This document shows positions 7,523 to 15,955 of a stretch of 64,000 nt of DNA, piece by piece. The notes beneath the pieces are model-generated. The model ran no database searches. It was given only the letters and a program-made list of their open reading frames with translations, and was not told where the DNA came from. Source of the DNA: Paracoccus homiensis. GTDB taxonomy: Bacteria; Pseudomonadota; Alphaproteobacteria; Rhodobacterales; Rhodobacteraceae. The stretch is taken from the NCBI RefSeq assembly GCF_900111675.1, contig NZ_FOHO01000001.1:400783-464782 (forward strand). The letters are read 5' to 3'. Position numbers and translations under genes: made by a program. How positions within the stretch are numbered: the first letter of the stretch is position 1; each line of letters begins with the position of its first letter.

Positions 7523-9100
7523 TCACTTCACCTGCTGACCATTGGCGAAGATCGACCCGTCCTCGCGCAGTTCCAGCGTGGTGTTCAGCTGTTCGGGGTT
7601 ATCCTCGGCCGGACGGGCGAACATAGCGATCATCATGCGTGCGCCCATCACCTGTTCCTGCGGCAGCAGCCCCATCGAAACCAGCTTGTCCAGCAGGCCA
7701 TTCACGCCGGTAAAGCTGCCCTCGACCGTGCCGAAGGGCATCTGCCCCTCGGTTTCGGGCAGGGTCAGATCGCCGGTCACCTGGGCATCGACGCCGACGG
7801 CCTGCAGCGACAACTTGTTGATGGTCAGGGCCTTGGGCTGGAAGGGCGAGGGCGGCGGCGCGATTTCGGTGCCCGGTTCGGCAGTCTCCATCTGCTCGGC
7901 ATAGTCCTGCATCTGCTGGCCAAAGCTGGGATCGAACAGGCTTTGACGGACCAGCGCGGTGCCCGACAGGTCAAGCATCAGATTGGCCGGGTCGCGCGGC
8001 AGCTGTTCCTGCGGATCGAACAGGTTCCAGATGGCATCCGCCAGCGTCAGCCCTTCCAGCGCATAGCTGAGCGTGAAGGGCTGCGGCGCGTCGGCGGCGC
8101 TGATCGGGAAGGTCAGCGCACCCTTGGCGCTTTCGATCGCATAGCCCACCGGGAATGGCAGGTCCGAGCTGGCAATCTCCATCTGCGAGCCTTCGGCACC
8201 GACCTCATAGGTCAGCCCGTCGCCCGACATCGAAAAGACCAGATCCGACTTGCCGGCGGTATAGGTCACATCGCCGGATTCAGCCGCGCCTTCGGCATTG
8301 GTGCCCGAATAATTGGCGGTGCCGTCGATGCCCCCCATGGCGAATGTGCCATCGGCCTTCATCCCGGCCTCCAACGCCTGATCGGGACGTTCGGCCATGT
8401 TGAAATCGCCTTCGGGTATGGTCATGCTGCCGGTCGAGGACAGGCCATCGACCTTGGCATTGGCGGTGATCTTCCCTTCACCCGGCTGACCGTCCTCGCC
8501 CTCGGGTTCGTTCATCGACACGGCCAGATCCAGACCGGCAGCCTTGAAATCATAGGTCAGCAGACGGCCTGCATCCTCGACCGCGCGATAGGTGCCGGTC
8601 ACGTCATTGACCGTGATCAGGAACGGCGCCTCGGCATCGGTGACGATCTCATCGCCAAGGTCAAGCGCCATCTTCAGCGTCGGATAGGTGACCTCGTGCA
8701 GCATGTCCTCGGGCTCGCCCGATGAGACCATCTCGTTGCCGGGCATGCTGATGACGATGTCGAAGGCGGGCAGATCCTCGGCATCCTCGCCGGTTGCTTC
8801 GCTGGTCAACAGGATGTCGCCGTCGAATTCGGTCCGCACCCTTGCGTCGCCGGTCTGGGTCAGGTTGATCTTCGGCACGGTGATGACGGTCTTGCCGTAA
8901 TCGGCCTCGGTGGTGATGGTGACGTCGTTCAGGGTCAGGTTCTGCCCGGCCTCGTCGCGCGAGCCGATGGCAATGTCATAGCCCATATCCGAATAGTAGC
9001 TTGCCAGATTGGTCCAGACCTGCCCGGGCGTCACCTCTGCCAGCGCGGGCACCGCGCCTGCGATCAAGGCCACCGCCGAACTTGTCAGAAAGCGCTGCAT
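7523..9100 (-). CDS. DUF2125 domain exported protein
   Basis: 525 aa from the chosen start. Residues 1-22 (MQRFLTSSAVALIAGAVPALAE) form a clear Sec signal peptide with an ALA-E cleavage site. The rest is acidic and beta-rich, with repeated stretches such as FDIVISMPGNEM and GTFAMGGIDGTANYSG, as in the alphaproteobacterial DUF2125 family of unknown function. Long DUF2125 proteins loosely resemble AsmA/TamB-like periplasmic repeat proteins, but I would not assign a role. The ATG at 9100 has AAAGG upstream; the ORF extends 17 codons further without a good site. Transcription probably continues to pmbA. Confidence 0.82.
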   Translation of the reverse strand: MQRFLTSSAVALIAGAVPALAEVTPGQVWTNLASYYSDMGYDIAIGSRDEAGQNLTLNDVTITTEADYGKTVITVPKINLTQTGDARVRTEFDGDILLTSEATGEDAEDLPAFDIVISMPGNEMVSSGEPEDMLHEVTYPTLKMALDLGDEIVTDAEAPFLITVNDVTGTYRAVEDAGRLLTYDFKAAGLDLAVSMNEPEGEDGQPGEGKITANAKVDGLSSTGSMTIPEGDFNMAERPDQALEAGMKADGTFAMGGIDGTANYSGTNAEGAAESGDVTYTAGKSDLVFSMSGDGLTYEVGAEGSQMEIASSDLPFPVGYAIESAKGALTFPISAADAPQPFTLSYALEGLTLADAIWNLFDPQEQLPRDPANLMLDLSGTALVRQSLFDPSFGQQMQDYAEQMETAEPGTEIAPPPSPFQPKALTINKLSLQAVGVDAQVTGDLTLPETEGQMPFGTVEGSFTGVNGLLDKLVSMGLLPQEQVMGARMMIAMFARPAEDNPEQLNTTLELREDGSIFANGQQVK

Positions 9101-9173
9101 CACAATACCTTTCGAAAAGCCGAATTCAGGAAGGTTCTGACACAGGCGCAACCCAAGGAAAAGGGAACAATCC

Positions 9174-9794
9174 GTGATCCAACTGTCTCAGCAGCAGGGC
9201 CTTGCCCAAATCTCGATCCATCGCGCGGAAAAGGCCAATTCCTTGACCGCGGCGATGCTGACCCGGATCTGCGAGGCACTGGACGAGGTGGCCCGGTCGG
9301 ATTGCCGCGCGCTGATCCTGACCGCAGAGGGAAAAGTGTTTTCCGCCGGTGCCGACCTGGACGAAGCAAGGGCGGGGCTGGCGACCTCGCCCTTGTGGGA
9401 ACAGGTGTCGGGGCGCATCGCCGCCCTGCCCTGTCTGACCATCGCAGCCCTGAACGGAACACTGGCGGGCGGGGCCTTCGGCATGGCGCTGGCCTGCGAT
9501 CTGCGGATCGCGGTGCCGCAGGCGCGGTTCTTCTATCCGGTGATGAAGCTGGGCTTTCTGCCGCAACCCAGCGATCCGGCGCGGCTGTGCGCGCTGACAG
9601 GGCCGGCGCGCGCCAAGATGATCCTGATGGCTGGCTGCAAGGCCAGCGCGGATCAGGCCCTGAACTGGGGCCTGATCGATCAGATCGTGGAACCCGACGC
9701 CCTGATCGCCACCGCCGGCACCCTGGCGCAGGACTGTCTGTCCGCCGCGCCGGATCATGTGGCCGCGATCAAGCGCCTGATCGATCAGCCGTAA
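9174..9794 (+). CDS. Enoyl-CoA hydratase/isomerase family protein (short)
   Basis: 206-aa crotonase-fold protein. Oxyanion-hole motifs are visible: KVFSAGADLDEA near 54-65 and ALNGTLAGGAFGMALACDLRIA near 91-112. The usual catalytic Glu positions are not both obvious, and the C-terminal helical arm normal for a 255-265-aa hydratase is missing. The chain ends naturally at DHVAAIKRLIDQP with a TAA, so it looks like a real short family member rather than a frameshift. The GTG start follows AAGGAAAAGGGA. The 3' end overlaps the convergent DUF2853 gene by 10 nt. The substrate is unknown. Confidence 0.85.
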   Translation: MIQLSQQQGLAQISIHRAEKANSLTAAMLTRICEALDEVARSDCRALILTAEGKVFSAGADLDEARAGLATSPLWEQVSGRIAALPCLTIAALNGTLAGGAFGMALACDLRIAVPQARFFYPVMKLGFLPQPSDPARLCALTGPARAKMILMAGCKASADQALNWGLIDQIVEPDALIATAGTLAQDCLSAAPDHVAAIKRLIDQP

Positions 9795-10126
9795 ACCGAC
9801 TGCTTGTTGAAATGCTGGCACAGCAGGTAATAGACCACGGGGCGGTACTTGCTGCGGTTCGAACGGCCATATTTGTCGATGACGGCGTTGATCGCGTCCA
9901 TCAGCTCGGGGCCGTCGGACAGGCCCAGCTTCTTCATCAGATAGTTCTTGCGGATACGGTCCAGTTCCGCCTGATCGCTGGACGCGACGGTTTCGGCATC
10001 GGCGTTGTAGATCGACGGGCCGCAGCCGATGGTCACCTTGCGCAGCAGGTCCATGTCGGGCTCGGCGCCCAGCTTGTCGCGGATATCCCCGGCATATTTG
10101 CCGATCAGGTCGTCTCGCTTGCTCAT
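9785..10126 (-). CDS. DUF2853 family protein
   Basis: 113-aa cytosolic protein from MSKRDDLIGKYAGDIRDK. It matches the small DUF2853 family common in alphaproteobacteria, recognisable from the VTIGCGPSIYNADAETVAS and LDRIRKNYLMKKLGL stretches and the KYRPVVYYLLCQHF end. The function is unknown. The ATG at 10126 sits a short distance after AAAAGGGATGGG; a reading starting at 10237 would add a basic, unconserved-looking extension. The gene is convergent with the enoyl-CoA hydratase gene and overlaps its stop. Confidence 0.88.
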   Translation of the reverse strand: MSKRDDLIGKYAGDIRDKLGAEPDMDLLRKVTIGCGPSIYNADAETVASSDQAELDRIRKNYLMKKLGLSDGPELMDAINAVIDKYGRSNRSKYRPVVYYLLCQHFNKQSVYG

Positions 10127-10223
10127 ACTCCCATCCCTTTTGTCATTGTCGCGGACAGATGAAGGATGCTTCGGGATGGGCAAGGACGCAACGATTTCCG
10201 CGCCTGTCGGTAGTTTTCCCCAT

Positions 10224-11516
10224 CTAACCCCTGCCAAATCCGCTGATTGCGGGCAACCAGGTGGACAGGCCGGGCACGAAGGTCAGCGTCAGCAGAACCA
10301 GAATTGCCGCCAGAAAGAAGGGCGGCAATTCGCGGATCAGCGCCGAGGGCCGCTGATGGGTCGCGCTGGCGACGACGAAGATCAGCCCGCCGACCGGCGG
10401 CGTCATCAGCCCGAAGGTCAGGTTCACGATCACCACGATGGCGAAATGATCCGCCGCGATCCCCAGCGAATGGGCAATGGGCGCAAGGATCGGCACAAGG
10501 ATCATCACACCCGGCAGCGGGTCCATGAACATGCCGAAACCCAGAAGCAACAGGTTGACCATCAGCAGAAAGGCGACGGGCGACAGGTTCATCGCGATCA
10601 CCGCATCGGCCATGGCCTGCGGCACGCCCTCGATGATCAGCACCCAGGCAAAGGCCCGCGCCGCCGCCAGGATCATCAGCACGGCGACGGACATGATCCC
10701 TGCGCGCCAGAACGCCCCCCACAGGTCGCGCAGGCCGAAACCGCGATAGACGACCGCGCTGACCAGGATGGCATAGGCAACGGCGATCACCGACGCCTCG
10801 GTCGGGGTGAAGACGCCGCCCCGGATGCCGCCGACGATCAGCACCACCAGCAACAGCGCCGGCAGCGCCGCCATCGTGTTGCGCAGCATGACCCGAGCGG
10901 GCGGACGCGGATCATTGCTGCGATAGCCACGCTTGCGGCTGATCCACCAGTTCACCGCAGCCATCGCGCCGGAAATCAGCAGCCCCGGCAGGATCCCCGC
11001 CATGAACAGCGACCCGACCGAGACATTGCGATCCTGAAGCGCATAGATGATCATCGTGATCGAGGGCGGGATGATCGGCCCCACGACCGAGGTCGCGATG
11101 GTCAGAGCCCCGGCATAGGCGCGGTCATAGCCTGCCTTGTCCATCATCCGCACCATCATCGCCCCCGGCCCCGCCGCATCGGCCAGCGCCGAACCGGAAA
11201 TGCCCGCAAACAGGGTCGATGTCAGGACATTTGCATAGCCAAGCCCGCCGCGCAGATGGCCCACGAACTGCGCCGCAAAACGCAGCAGCATCGCCGAAAT
11301 CGCCCCCGCCGACATGATTTCCGAGGCCAGAATGAAGAACGGCACCGCCAGCAGCGGAAAACTGTCCAGCCCGGTGAACATTTCCTTGACGACCACGACC
11401 AGCGGATAGTTCCCCGCCAGCGACACCGCCGCAAAGGCCGACAGCGCCAGCGAAAACGCCACCGGCACGCCAAGGAACAGCAGGACCAGAAAGGATATGA
11501 TCAGGATCTCAACCAC
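10224..11516 (-). CDS. TRAP transporter large permease (DctM family)
   Basis: 430-aa membrane protein with about 12 hydrophobic helices and DctM hallmarks: FLGVPVAFSLALSA near 15-28, LAVPFFILASEIMSAG, GISGSALADAAGPGAMMV and SVVGPIIPPSITMIIYA. It is the sodium-coupled transport subunit of a tripartite periplasmic transporter for organic acids. It starts with GTG, overlapping the small-permease stop by 8 nt. It is the last gene of the three-gene minus-strand operon (binding protein, small permease, large permease). The substrate is not deducible from the permease. Confidence 0.95.
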   Translation of the reverse strand: MVEILIISFLVLLFLGVPVAFSLALSAFAAVSLAGNYPLVVVVKEMFTGLDSFPLLAVPFFILASEIMSAGAISAMLLRFAAQFVGHLRGGLGYANVLTSTLFAGISGSALADAAGPGAMMVRMMDKAGYDRAYAGALTIATSVVGPIIPPSITMIIYALQDRNVSVGSLFMAGILPGLLISGAMAAVNWWISRKRGYRSNDPRPPARVMLRNTMAALPALLLVVLIVGGIRGGVFTPTEASVIAVAYAILVSAVVYRGFGLRDLWGAFWRAGIMSVAVLMILAAARAFAWVLIIEGVPQAMADAVIAMNLSPVAFLLMVNLLLLGFGMFMDPLPGVMILVPILAPIAHSLGIAADHFAIVVIVNLTFGLMTPPVGGLIFVVASATHQRPSALIRELPPFFLAAILVLLTLTFVPGLSTWLPAISGFGRG

Positions 11517-12003
11517 GCGCGGCCTCGTCGGTGGCGGCGAACCCCGCCCGCAGGTAACGCGGCGCGATCAGGGCCAGATGCAGGATCATCAGCGCGAAAC
11601 CCGCGGGCATGGCCGCATAGACCCATTTCATCGGCAATCGCAGCGCCGCCGATTTCTGGATCGCCATCCGATTCATGTAATCGATCCCGACCCAAACCAT
11701 AAAGGCGAAAAAACCGAACAGGGTCAGCAGGATCGCCCATCGCAGCAGGCGCTGCGCGGGGCCTGGCAGCGCCTCTTGCGCGTTGGTGATGGCGACATGC
11801 GCGCCTTCGCGCAGGGCCAGACCGCTGCCCAGAAAGGTCAGCCAGATCATCGTGTAACGCGCCACCTCGTCGGCCCAGGGCAGGGCATGGCCGCCCAGAT
11901 AGCGCCCCGCCACGTTCCAGCCGATGACGACCGCCATCACCGCCAGACCGGCGATGACGACGGCGCCATTCAAGATCACGAAGCCGCGTTCGATCCGGCG
12001 CAT
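11509..12003 (-). CDS. TRAP transporter small permease (DctQ family)
   Basis: 164 aa with four hydrophobic helices (about 10-32, 45-63, 88-108, 130-152). The loop GGHALPWADEVARYTMIWLTFLG matches the conserved DctQ pattern of a WxEEvxrxxxxWxxflG core. It partners DctM in the membrane. The start is 5 nt after the stop of the binding-protein gene and the end overlaps the DctM start, typical of a tightly coupled TRAP operon. Confidence 0.93.
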   Translation of the reverse strand: MRRIERGFVILNGAVVIAGLAVMAVVIGWNVAGRYLGGHALPWADEVARYTMIWLTFLGSGLALREGAHVAITNAQEALPGPAQRLLRWAILLTLFGFFAFMVWVGIDYMNRMAIQKSAALRLPMKWVYAAMPAGFALMILHLALIAPRYLRAGFAATDEAARG

Positions 12004-12008
12004 GGGGA

Positions 12009-12977
12009 TCAGTCGGCGGCCTGTATACTGTCCATCAGATCCTTGCCGAACTGTTCCTCATAGGCCTTGTAGGGTTCGGCCAGGGCGTCACGGAACGCGG
12101 CTTTCTGTTCGGCCGACAACTCGTTGACCTCCATGCCCTCGGATTTCAGCGTCTCGACGCCCGACGCCTCGACTTCGTCGACATAGCCGCGCATCGCGGC
12201 GACGGCATCGATCGCGGCCTGATCGAAGGCGGCCTTCTGGTCATCATCCAACTGCCCCCACAGGCTGGGCGACACAAGGATCACGGCGGGCGAATAGACA
12301 TGCCCGTCCAGCGTCAGGTATTTCTGCACCTCGCTCAGCTTGGCCGAGACGATGACCGACAGCGGGTTTTCCTGCCCGTCGATCGCGCCCTGCTGCAACG
12401 CGCCGATCACCTCGGGCCATGCCATCGGCGTGGGCGCGGCGCCCAGTGCCTCGAAGGCGGCGATATGGACCGGGTTTTCCATCGTGCGGATCTTCAGCCC
12501 ATCGGTATCGGCGGGGGCCGCGATGGGGCCACGATTATTGGTGATGTGGCGGAACCCCTGTTCGCCCCAGGCCAGCGCATGAATGCCGGCATCGTCGAAT
12601 TTCGCCAGCATGTCCTGTCCGATCTGGCCATCCAGCACGCTGCGGGCGTGATCCAGGCTGGAAAACAGGAAGGGCACGTCGAACACGCCGACCTCGGGGA
12701 CGAAGTTCGACAATGTGCCGGTGGACACGATGGTCATCTCGACCGTGCCCAGCTGCAGCCCCTCGATCACCTCGCGCTCGCCCCCCAGACCCGAGGACGG
12801 GAAGTGGCGAAAGCCGAACTGATCGCCCAGTGCCCCGGCGATCGACTGTTCGAACGCCTTGGCCGCGACGCCGTAATGGCTGTCCTCGGCCAGCGCATAG
12901 CCGATCTTAATTTCCTGCGCGCCCGCGGGCACAGCAAAGCCCGCACCGATCAGTGCGGCGGCATATAGGTGTTTCAT
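12009..12977 (-). CDS. TRAP transporter solute-binding protein (DctP family)
   Basis: 322 aa, with a signal peptide at 1-19 (MKHLYAAALIGAGFAVPAG). DctP hallmarks are IKIGYALAEDSHYG, the region GLKIRTMENPVHIAAFEALG with the arginine that normally contacts the carboxylate of the ligand, and PMAWPEVIGALQQGAIDGQENP. It captures an organic acid in the periplasm. The ATG at 12977 has a near-perfect AAGGAGG ribosome site. The ligand is probably a carboxylate; a C4-dicarboxylate is possible given the DctS/DctR-like pair at 1-2873, but this is weak inference. Confidence 0.93.
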   Translation of the reverse strand: MKHLYAAALIGAGFAVPAGAQEIKIGYALAEDSHYGVAAKAFEQSIAGALGDQFGFRHFPSSGLGGEREVIEGLQLGTVEMTIVSTGTLSNFVPEVGVFDVPFLFSSLDHARSVLDGQIGQDMLAKFDDAGIHALAWGEQGFRHITNNRGPIAAPADTDGLKIRTMENPVHIAAFEALGAAPTPMAWPEVIGALQQGAIDGQENPLSVIVSAKLSEVQKYLTLDGHVYSPAVILVSPSLWGQLDDDQKAAFDQAAIDAVAAMRGYVDEVEASGVETLKSEGMEVNELSAEQKAAFRDALAEPYKAYEEQFGKDLMDSIQAAD

Positions 12978-13248
12978 CTGACCCTCCTTGGCGCCGCAGC
13001 CCGCCATTGCAGGGGCGCGGCAATTCCTCCGCGTGGCAGGAAACCCGGATTGTGATGAGAAGGCAACAGCTTGCAGGGGAAGGCCCGGAACAATTTTCCC
13101 GGCCGTCCGTTTTACCGCGAAATGCTATACCCTGCGAAGCCGACGCCGGGTCCACGCCGTTCTTATTTTTCGCCCATCCCCGCAGGGCCGGTTGTGATCG
13201 CGACCGCGCGACCGCATCTAGGGCGCAAGAAATCAAAGGAGCATTCCG
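12978..13248. promoter_or_regulatory. Divergent intergenic region, TRAP / amino-acid ABC operons
   Basis: 271 nt between two divergently transcribed operons, so it must hold both promoters. I see good ribosome sites at both ends (CCTCCTT on the left reading leftward, AAAGGAG near 13236 on the right) and no confident -35/-10 pair, terminator or gene. Confidence 0.5.
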
Positions 13249-14007
13249 ATGCGCAAGACCATCCTGACGGCGATCCTTGCCGTGACCACCGCCCTGCCCG
13301 CCGCCGCCGACACGATCCGCGTGGGCATGTCGGGGGGCTATTTCCCCTTCACCTTCACCCGCGCCGACGAATTGCAGGGGTTCGAGGTCGATTTCCTGAA
13401 CGCCATCGGCGAAGAGACCGGCGACGAGATCGAATTCGTCACCATGTCCTTTTCGGGTCTGATCGGCGCCTTGGAATCGGGCCGCATCGACACGGTGGCC
13501 AACCAGATCACCATCACCCCCGAACGCGAGGCGAAATTCGCCTTCAGCCAGCCCTATGTCTATGACGGGGCGCAGGTCGTGGTGAAGGCGGGCAACGAAG
13601 ACGCGATCACCGGCCCCGAAAGCCTGCAGGGCAAGTCAGTCGCGGTCAATCTGGGCTCGAACTTCGAGGAATTGCTGCGCAACCTGCCCTATGCCGACGA
13701 CATCGACATCCGCACCTATGAAAGCAACATCGCACAGGATACCGCGCTGGGTCGGGTCGATGCCTTCGTGATGGACCGCGTCAGTTCGGGTCAGGTGATC
13801 AAGGAAAGCCCGCTGCCGCTGGCGCTGGCTGGCCAACCCTTCGACGAGATCCGCAACGCCCTGCCCTTCCGCAACGACGATGACGGCAAGGCCATGCGCG
13901 ACCGCGTCGATGCCGCGATCACCACGCTGAAGGAAAACGGCAAACTGGCCGAAATTTCGCAGAAATGGCTGGATGCGGATGTGACCAAGCCGGCAGCGGC
14001 TGAATAA
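13249..14007 (+). CDS. Amino-acid ABC transporter substrate-binding protein (cystine-like)
   Basis: 252 aa, with a signal peptide (MRKTILTAILAVTTALPAAA). It belongs to the family-3 solute-binding proteins: GYFPFTFTRADELQGFEVDFLNAIGEETG, then ANQITITPEREAKFAFSQPY and GKSVAVNLGSNFEELL. The ITITPERExKFxFSxPY stretch and the C-terminal SQKWLDADVTK closely resemble FliY/TcyJ-type cystine-binding proteins, so cystine or a related amino acid is the best guess. It is the first gene of a three-gene operon; its TAA overlaps the permease ATG (TAATG). AAAGGAG precedes the ATG. Confidence 0.92.
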   Translation: MRKTILTAILAVTTALPAAADTIRVGMSGGYFPFTFTRADELQGFEVDFLNAIGEETGDEIEFVTMSFSGLIGALESGRIDTVANQITITPEREAKFAFSQPYVYDGAQVVVKAGNEDAITGPESLQGKSVAVNLGSNFEELLRNLPYADDIDIRTYESNIAQDTALGRVDAFVMDRVSSGQVIKESPLPLALAGQPFDEIRNALPFRNDDDGKAMRDRVDAAITTLKENGKLAEISQKWLDADVTKPAAAE

Positions 14008-14681
14008 TGCGGCCCCTGGACATCGCCTATATGTGGGATCTGGCGCCGGTGATCGCCGGCTACATCCCGCTGACCCTGTTCATGGCCATCGTGGCAATGG
14101 TGGCGGCGCTTGCGCTGGCCGCCATTCTGGCCATCATCCGTGTCCTGAAACTGCCGGTCATCGACAGGCTTGTTGCGGTGTTCATCAGCTTTTTCCGCGG
14201 CACGCCGCTGCTGGTTCAGTTGTTCCTGTTCTACTACGGCGCGCCGCAGATGCTGTCCTTTCTGACCAGCATCAATGGCGTCACGGCGACGATCCTTGGC
14301 CTGACGCTGCATTTCTCGGCCTATATGGCCGAAAGCATCCGTGGCGCGATCCTTGGCGTCGACCGCAGCCAATGGGAGGCCGCGCAATCCATCGGCATGA
14401 CACAGGGCCAGCTGCTGCGCCGCGTGATCCTGCCGCAGGCCGCCCAGACCGCCGCGCCGACGCTGATGAACTATTTCATCGACATGATCAAAGGCACCTC
14501 GCTTGCCTTCACCCTGGGCGTGACCGAGATGATGGGCGCGGCCCAGAAAGAGGCCGCCGGAAGCTTTCTCTACCTCGAGGCGTTTCTGGTCGTCGCGCTG
14601 TTCTACTGGGTCATCGTCGAGGCACTGTCGGTCGGACAGCGCCGCATGGAAGCGCATCTTGGAAAGGCGGTGGCCAGATGA
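14007..14681 (+). CDS. Amino-acid ABC transporter permease
   Basis: 224-aa inner-membrane permease of the His/Glu/Gln/cystine class with about five helices. The coupling EAA loop is visible as QWEAAQSIGMTQGQLLRRVILPQA near 126-149. The motif SFFRGTPLLVQLFLFYYG near 61-78 is the classic signature of polar amino-acid permeases. It overlaps both neighbours by 1-4 nt (TAATG upstream, ATGA downstream), so the three genes are translationally coupled. There is only one permease gene, so it presumably acts as a homodimer. Confidence 0.94.
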   Translation: MRPLDIAYMWDLAPVIAGYIPLTLFMAIVAMVAALALAAILAIIRVLKLPVIDRLVAVFISFFRGTPLLVQLFLFYYGAPQMLSFLTSINGVTATILGLTLHFSAYMAESIRGAILGVDRSQWEAAQSIGMTQGQLLRRVILPQAAQTAAPTLMNYFIDMIKGTSLAFTLGVTEMMGAAQKEAAGSFLYLEAFLVVALFYWVIVEALSVGQRRMEAHLGKAVAR

Positions 14682-15418
14682 GCTGCGAGATCGAAATTTC
14701 AGGTCTGATCAAGACATTCGGCGACAATACGGTGCTGAACGGCATCGACCTGTGCCTGACGCCGGGCGAACGCGTGGCGATCATCGGTCCCTCGGGCACC
14801 GGGAAATCGACGCTGCTGCGCTGCCTGAACTTTCTTGACCGGCCCGATGCCGGGCGCATCACCCTGGGCGATCTGACGGTCGATGCGGCCAGGGCGGACA
14901 AGCCCGAGATTCTGGCGCTGCGCCGTCGCACGGGCTTTGTCTTTCAGAACTACGCGCTGTTTGCCAATATGACGGCCCGGCAGAACATCATGGAAGGGCT
15001 GACCACCGTGCGCGGATGGACACCCGAAAAGGCGCGTGCACGCGCCGACGAAATCCTGGGTCAGATCGGTCTGGGCGATCGCGGCGACAGCTATCCGTCC
15101 GGCATGTCGGGGGGGCAGCAACAACGGGTCGGCATCGGCCGCGCGATGGCGTTGGATGCGGAACTGATGCTGTTTGACGAACCGACCAGCGCGCTGGACC
15201 CGGAATGGGTGGGCGAGGTTCTGGACCTGATCCGCAAGATCGCCGATGGCCGTCAGACCATGCTGATCGTCACCCATGAGATGCAGTTCGCCCGTGAAAT
15301 CGCGGATCGGGTGATCTTCATGGAAGGCGGACGCATCGTGGAACAAGGCCCGCCTAGCCAGATTTTCGGCAATGCGCAGGACGACCGCACCCGCGCCTTC
15401 CTGCGCCGCGTCGGTTGA
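14678..15418 (+). CDS. Amino-acid ABC transporter ATP-binding protein
   Basis: 246-aa ATPase from MSCEIEISGLIKTFG. It shows Walker A GPSGTGKST near 34-42, Q-loop VFQNYALFANMTARQN, signature MSGGQQQRVGIGRAMA, Walker B LMLFDEPTSALDPEW and switch His in VTHEM. It energises the adjacent permease. The start ATG overlaps the permease stop as ATGA; the open frame extends far upstream only because of the high GC content. It ends back to back with the convergent gene at 15419. Confidence 0.95.
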   Translation: MSCEIEISGLIKTFGDNTVLNGIDLCLTPGERVAIIGPSGTGKSTLLRCLNFLDRPDAGRITLGDLTVDAARADKPEILALRRRTGFVFQNYALFANMTARQNIMEGLTTVRGWTPEKARARADEILGQIGLGDRGDSYPSGMSGGQQQRVGIGRAMALDAELMLFDEPTSALDPEWVGEVLDLIRKIADGRQTMLIVTHEMQFAREIADRVIFMEGGRIVEQGPPSQIFGNAQDDRTRAFLRRVG

Positions 15419-15847
15419 TCAGCGCAGCCCGGCGGTCTGGTAATAGACCTCGACATCCTGCTGATCGTCATATCCGACCCCCGAGGCGATGATGCAACTG
15501 GTCTGGTCGCCGCGCGGCGCGACCAGTGTCCAGGTCCCCATCTGGTCCGAGCCCCAAAGCTCGGTCCCCTGATGCGACGCATCCACCCTGGTTTCGGAAA
15601 AATCGGATTTCAGCGTCCGGTGAATTTCCGGATCGTCGGCGCAATAGGGTTGATCGCCAACCGCCATGTCGGTTTCGGGCAAATGCTGCGCCCGGTCCAA
15701 CAGCGTGGCGATATCGACGCCCGCCATCGCGGACCATCCCTGAACGGGCTGATCGGAACGGGTCGCCGAAAGGGCGGGAACAGCCGTCAGCAGCATGACG
15801 CTGCCAGCCGTGAACAGCTTGACGATGCGATGTGCCGTGCGGGACAT
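15419..15847 (-). CDS. Small secreted hypothetical protein
   Basis: 142 aa from ATG 15847, preceded by AAAGG at 7 nt. Residues about 1-29 form a signal peptide (MSRTAHRIVKLFTAGSVMLLTAVPALSA). The mature part has two cysteines (YCADDPE and SCIIASG) that could form one disulfide, and no domain I recognise. The gene stands alone between an ABC transporter operon and a two-component system. A GTG start at 15862 is possible but has a poorer site. Confidence 0.7.
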   Translation of the reverse strand: MSRTAHRIVKLFTAGSVMLLTAVPALSATRSDQPVQGWSAMAGVDIATLLDRAQHLPETDMAVGDQPYCADDPEIHRTLKSDFSETRVDASHQGTELWGSDQMGTWTLVAPRGDQTSCIIASGVGYDDQQDVEVYYQTAGLR

Positions 15848-15955
15848 GATATGGCCTTTCACCTTGCGTTTGCTGGCGAATAAACACGGGAATTGCGGCT
15901 TGGGTTCCCAAGTCGCCCGATGCTGCCCCCATTGCAGCAGCCGTCGGGTGTGCGG

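Noticed and set aside
10029..11702. 557-aa open frame antisense to the TRAP large permease
   Set aside because: Histidine/arginine/glutamine-rich translation typical of the complement of membrane-protein codons.
14033..14677. N-terminal extension of the ABC ATPase frame
   Set aside because: The conserved ATPase starts at 14678 with an ATGA overlap; the upstream frame lies inside the permease gene.
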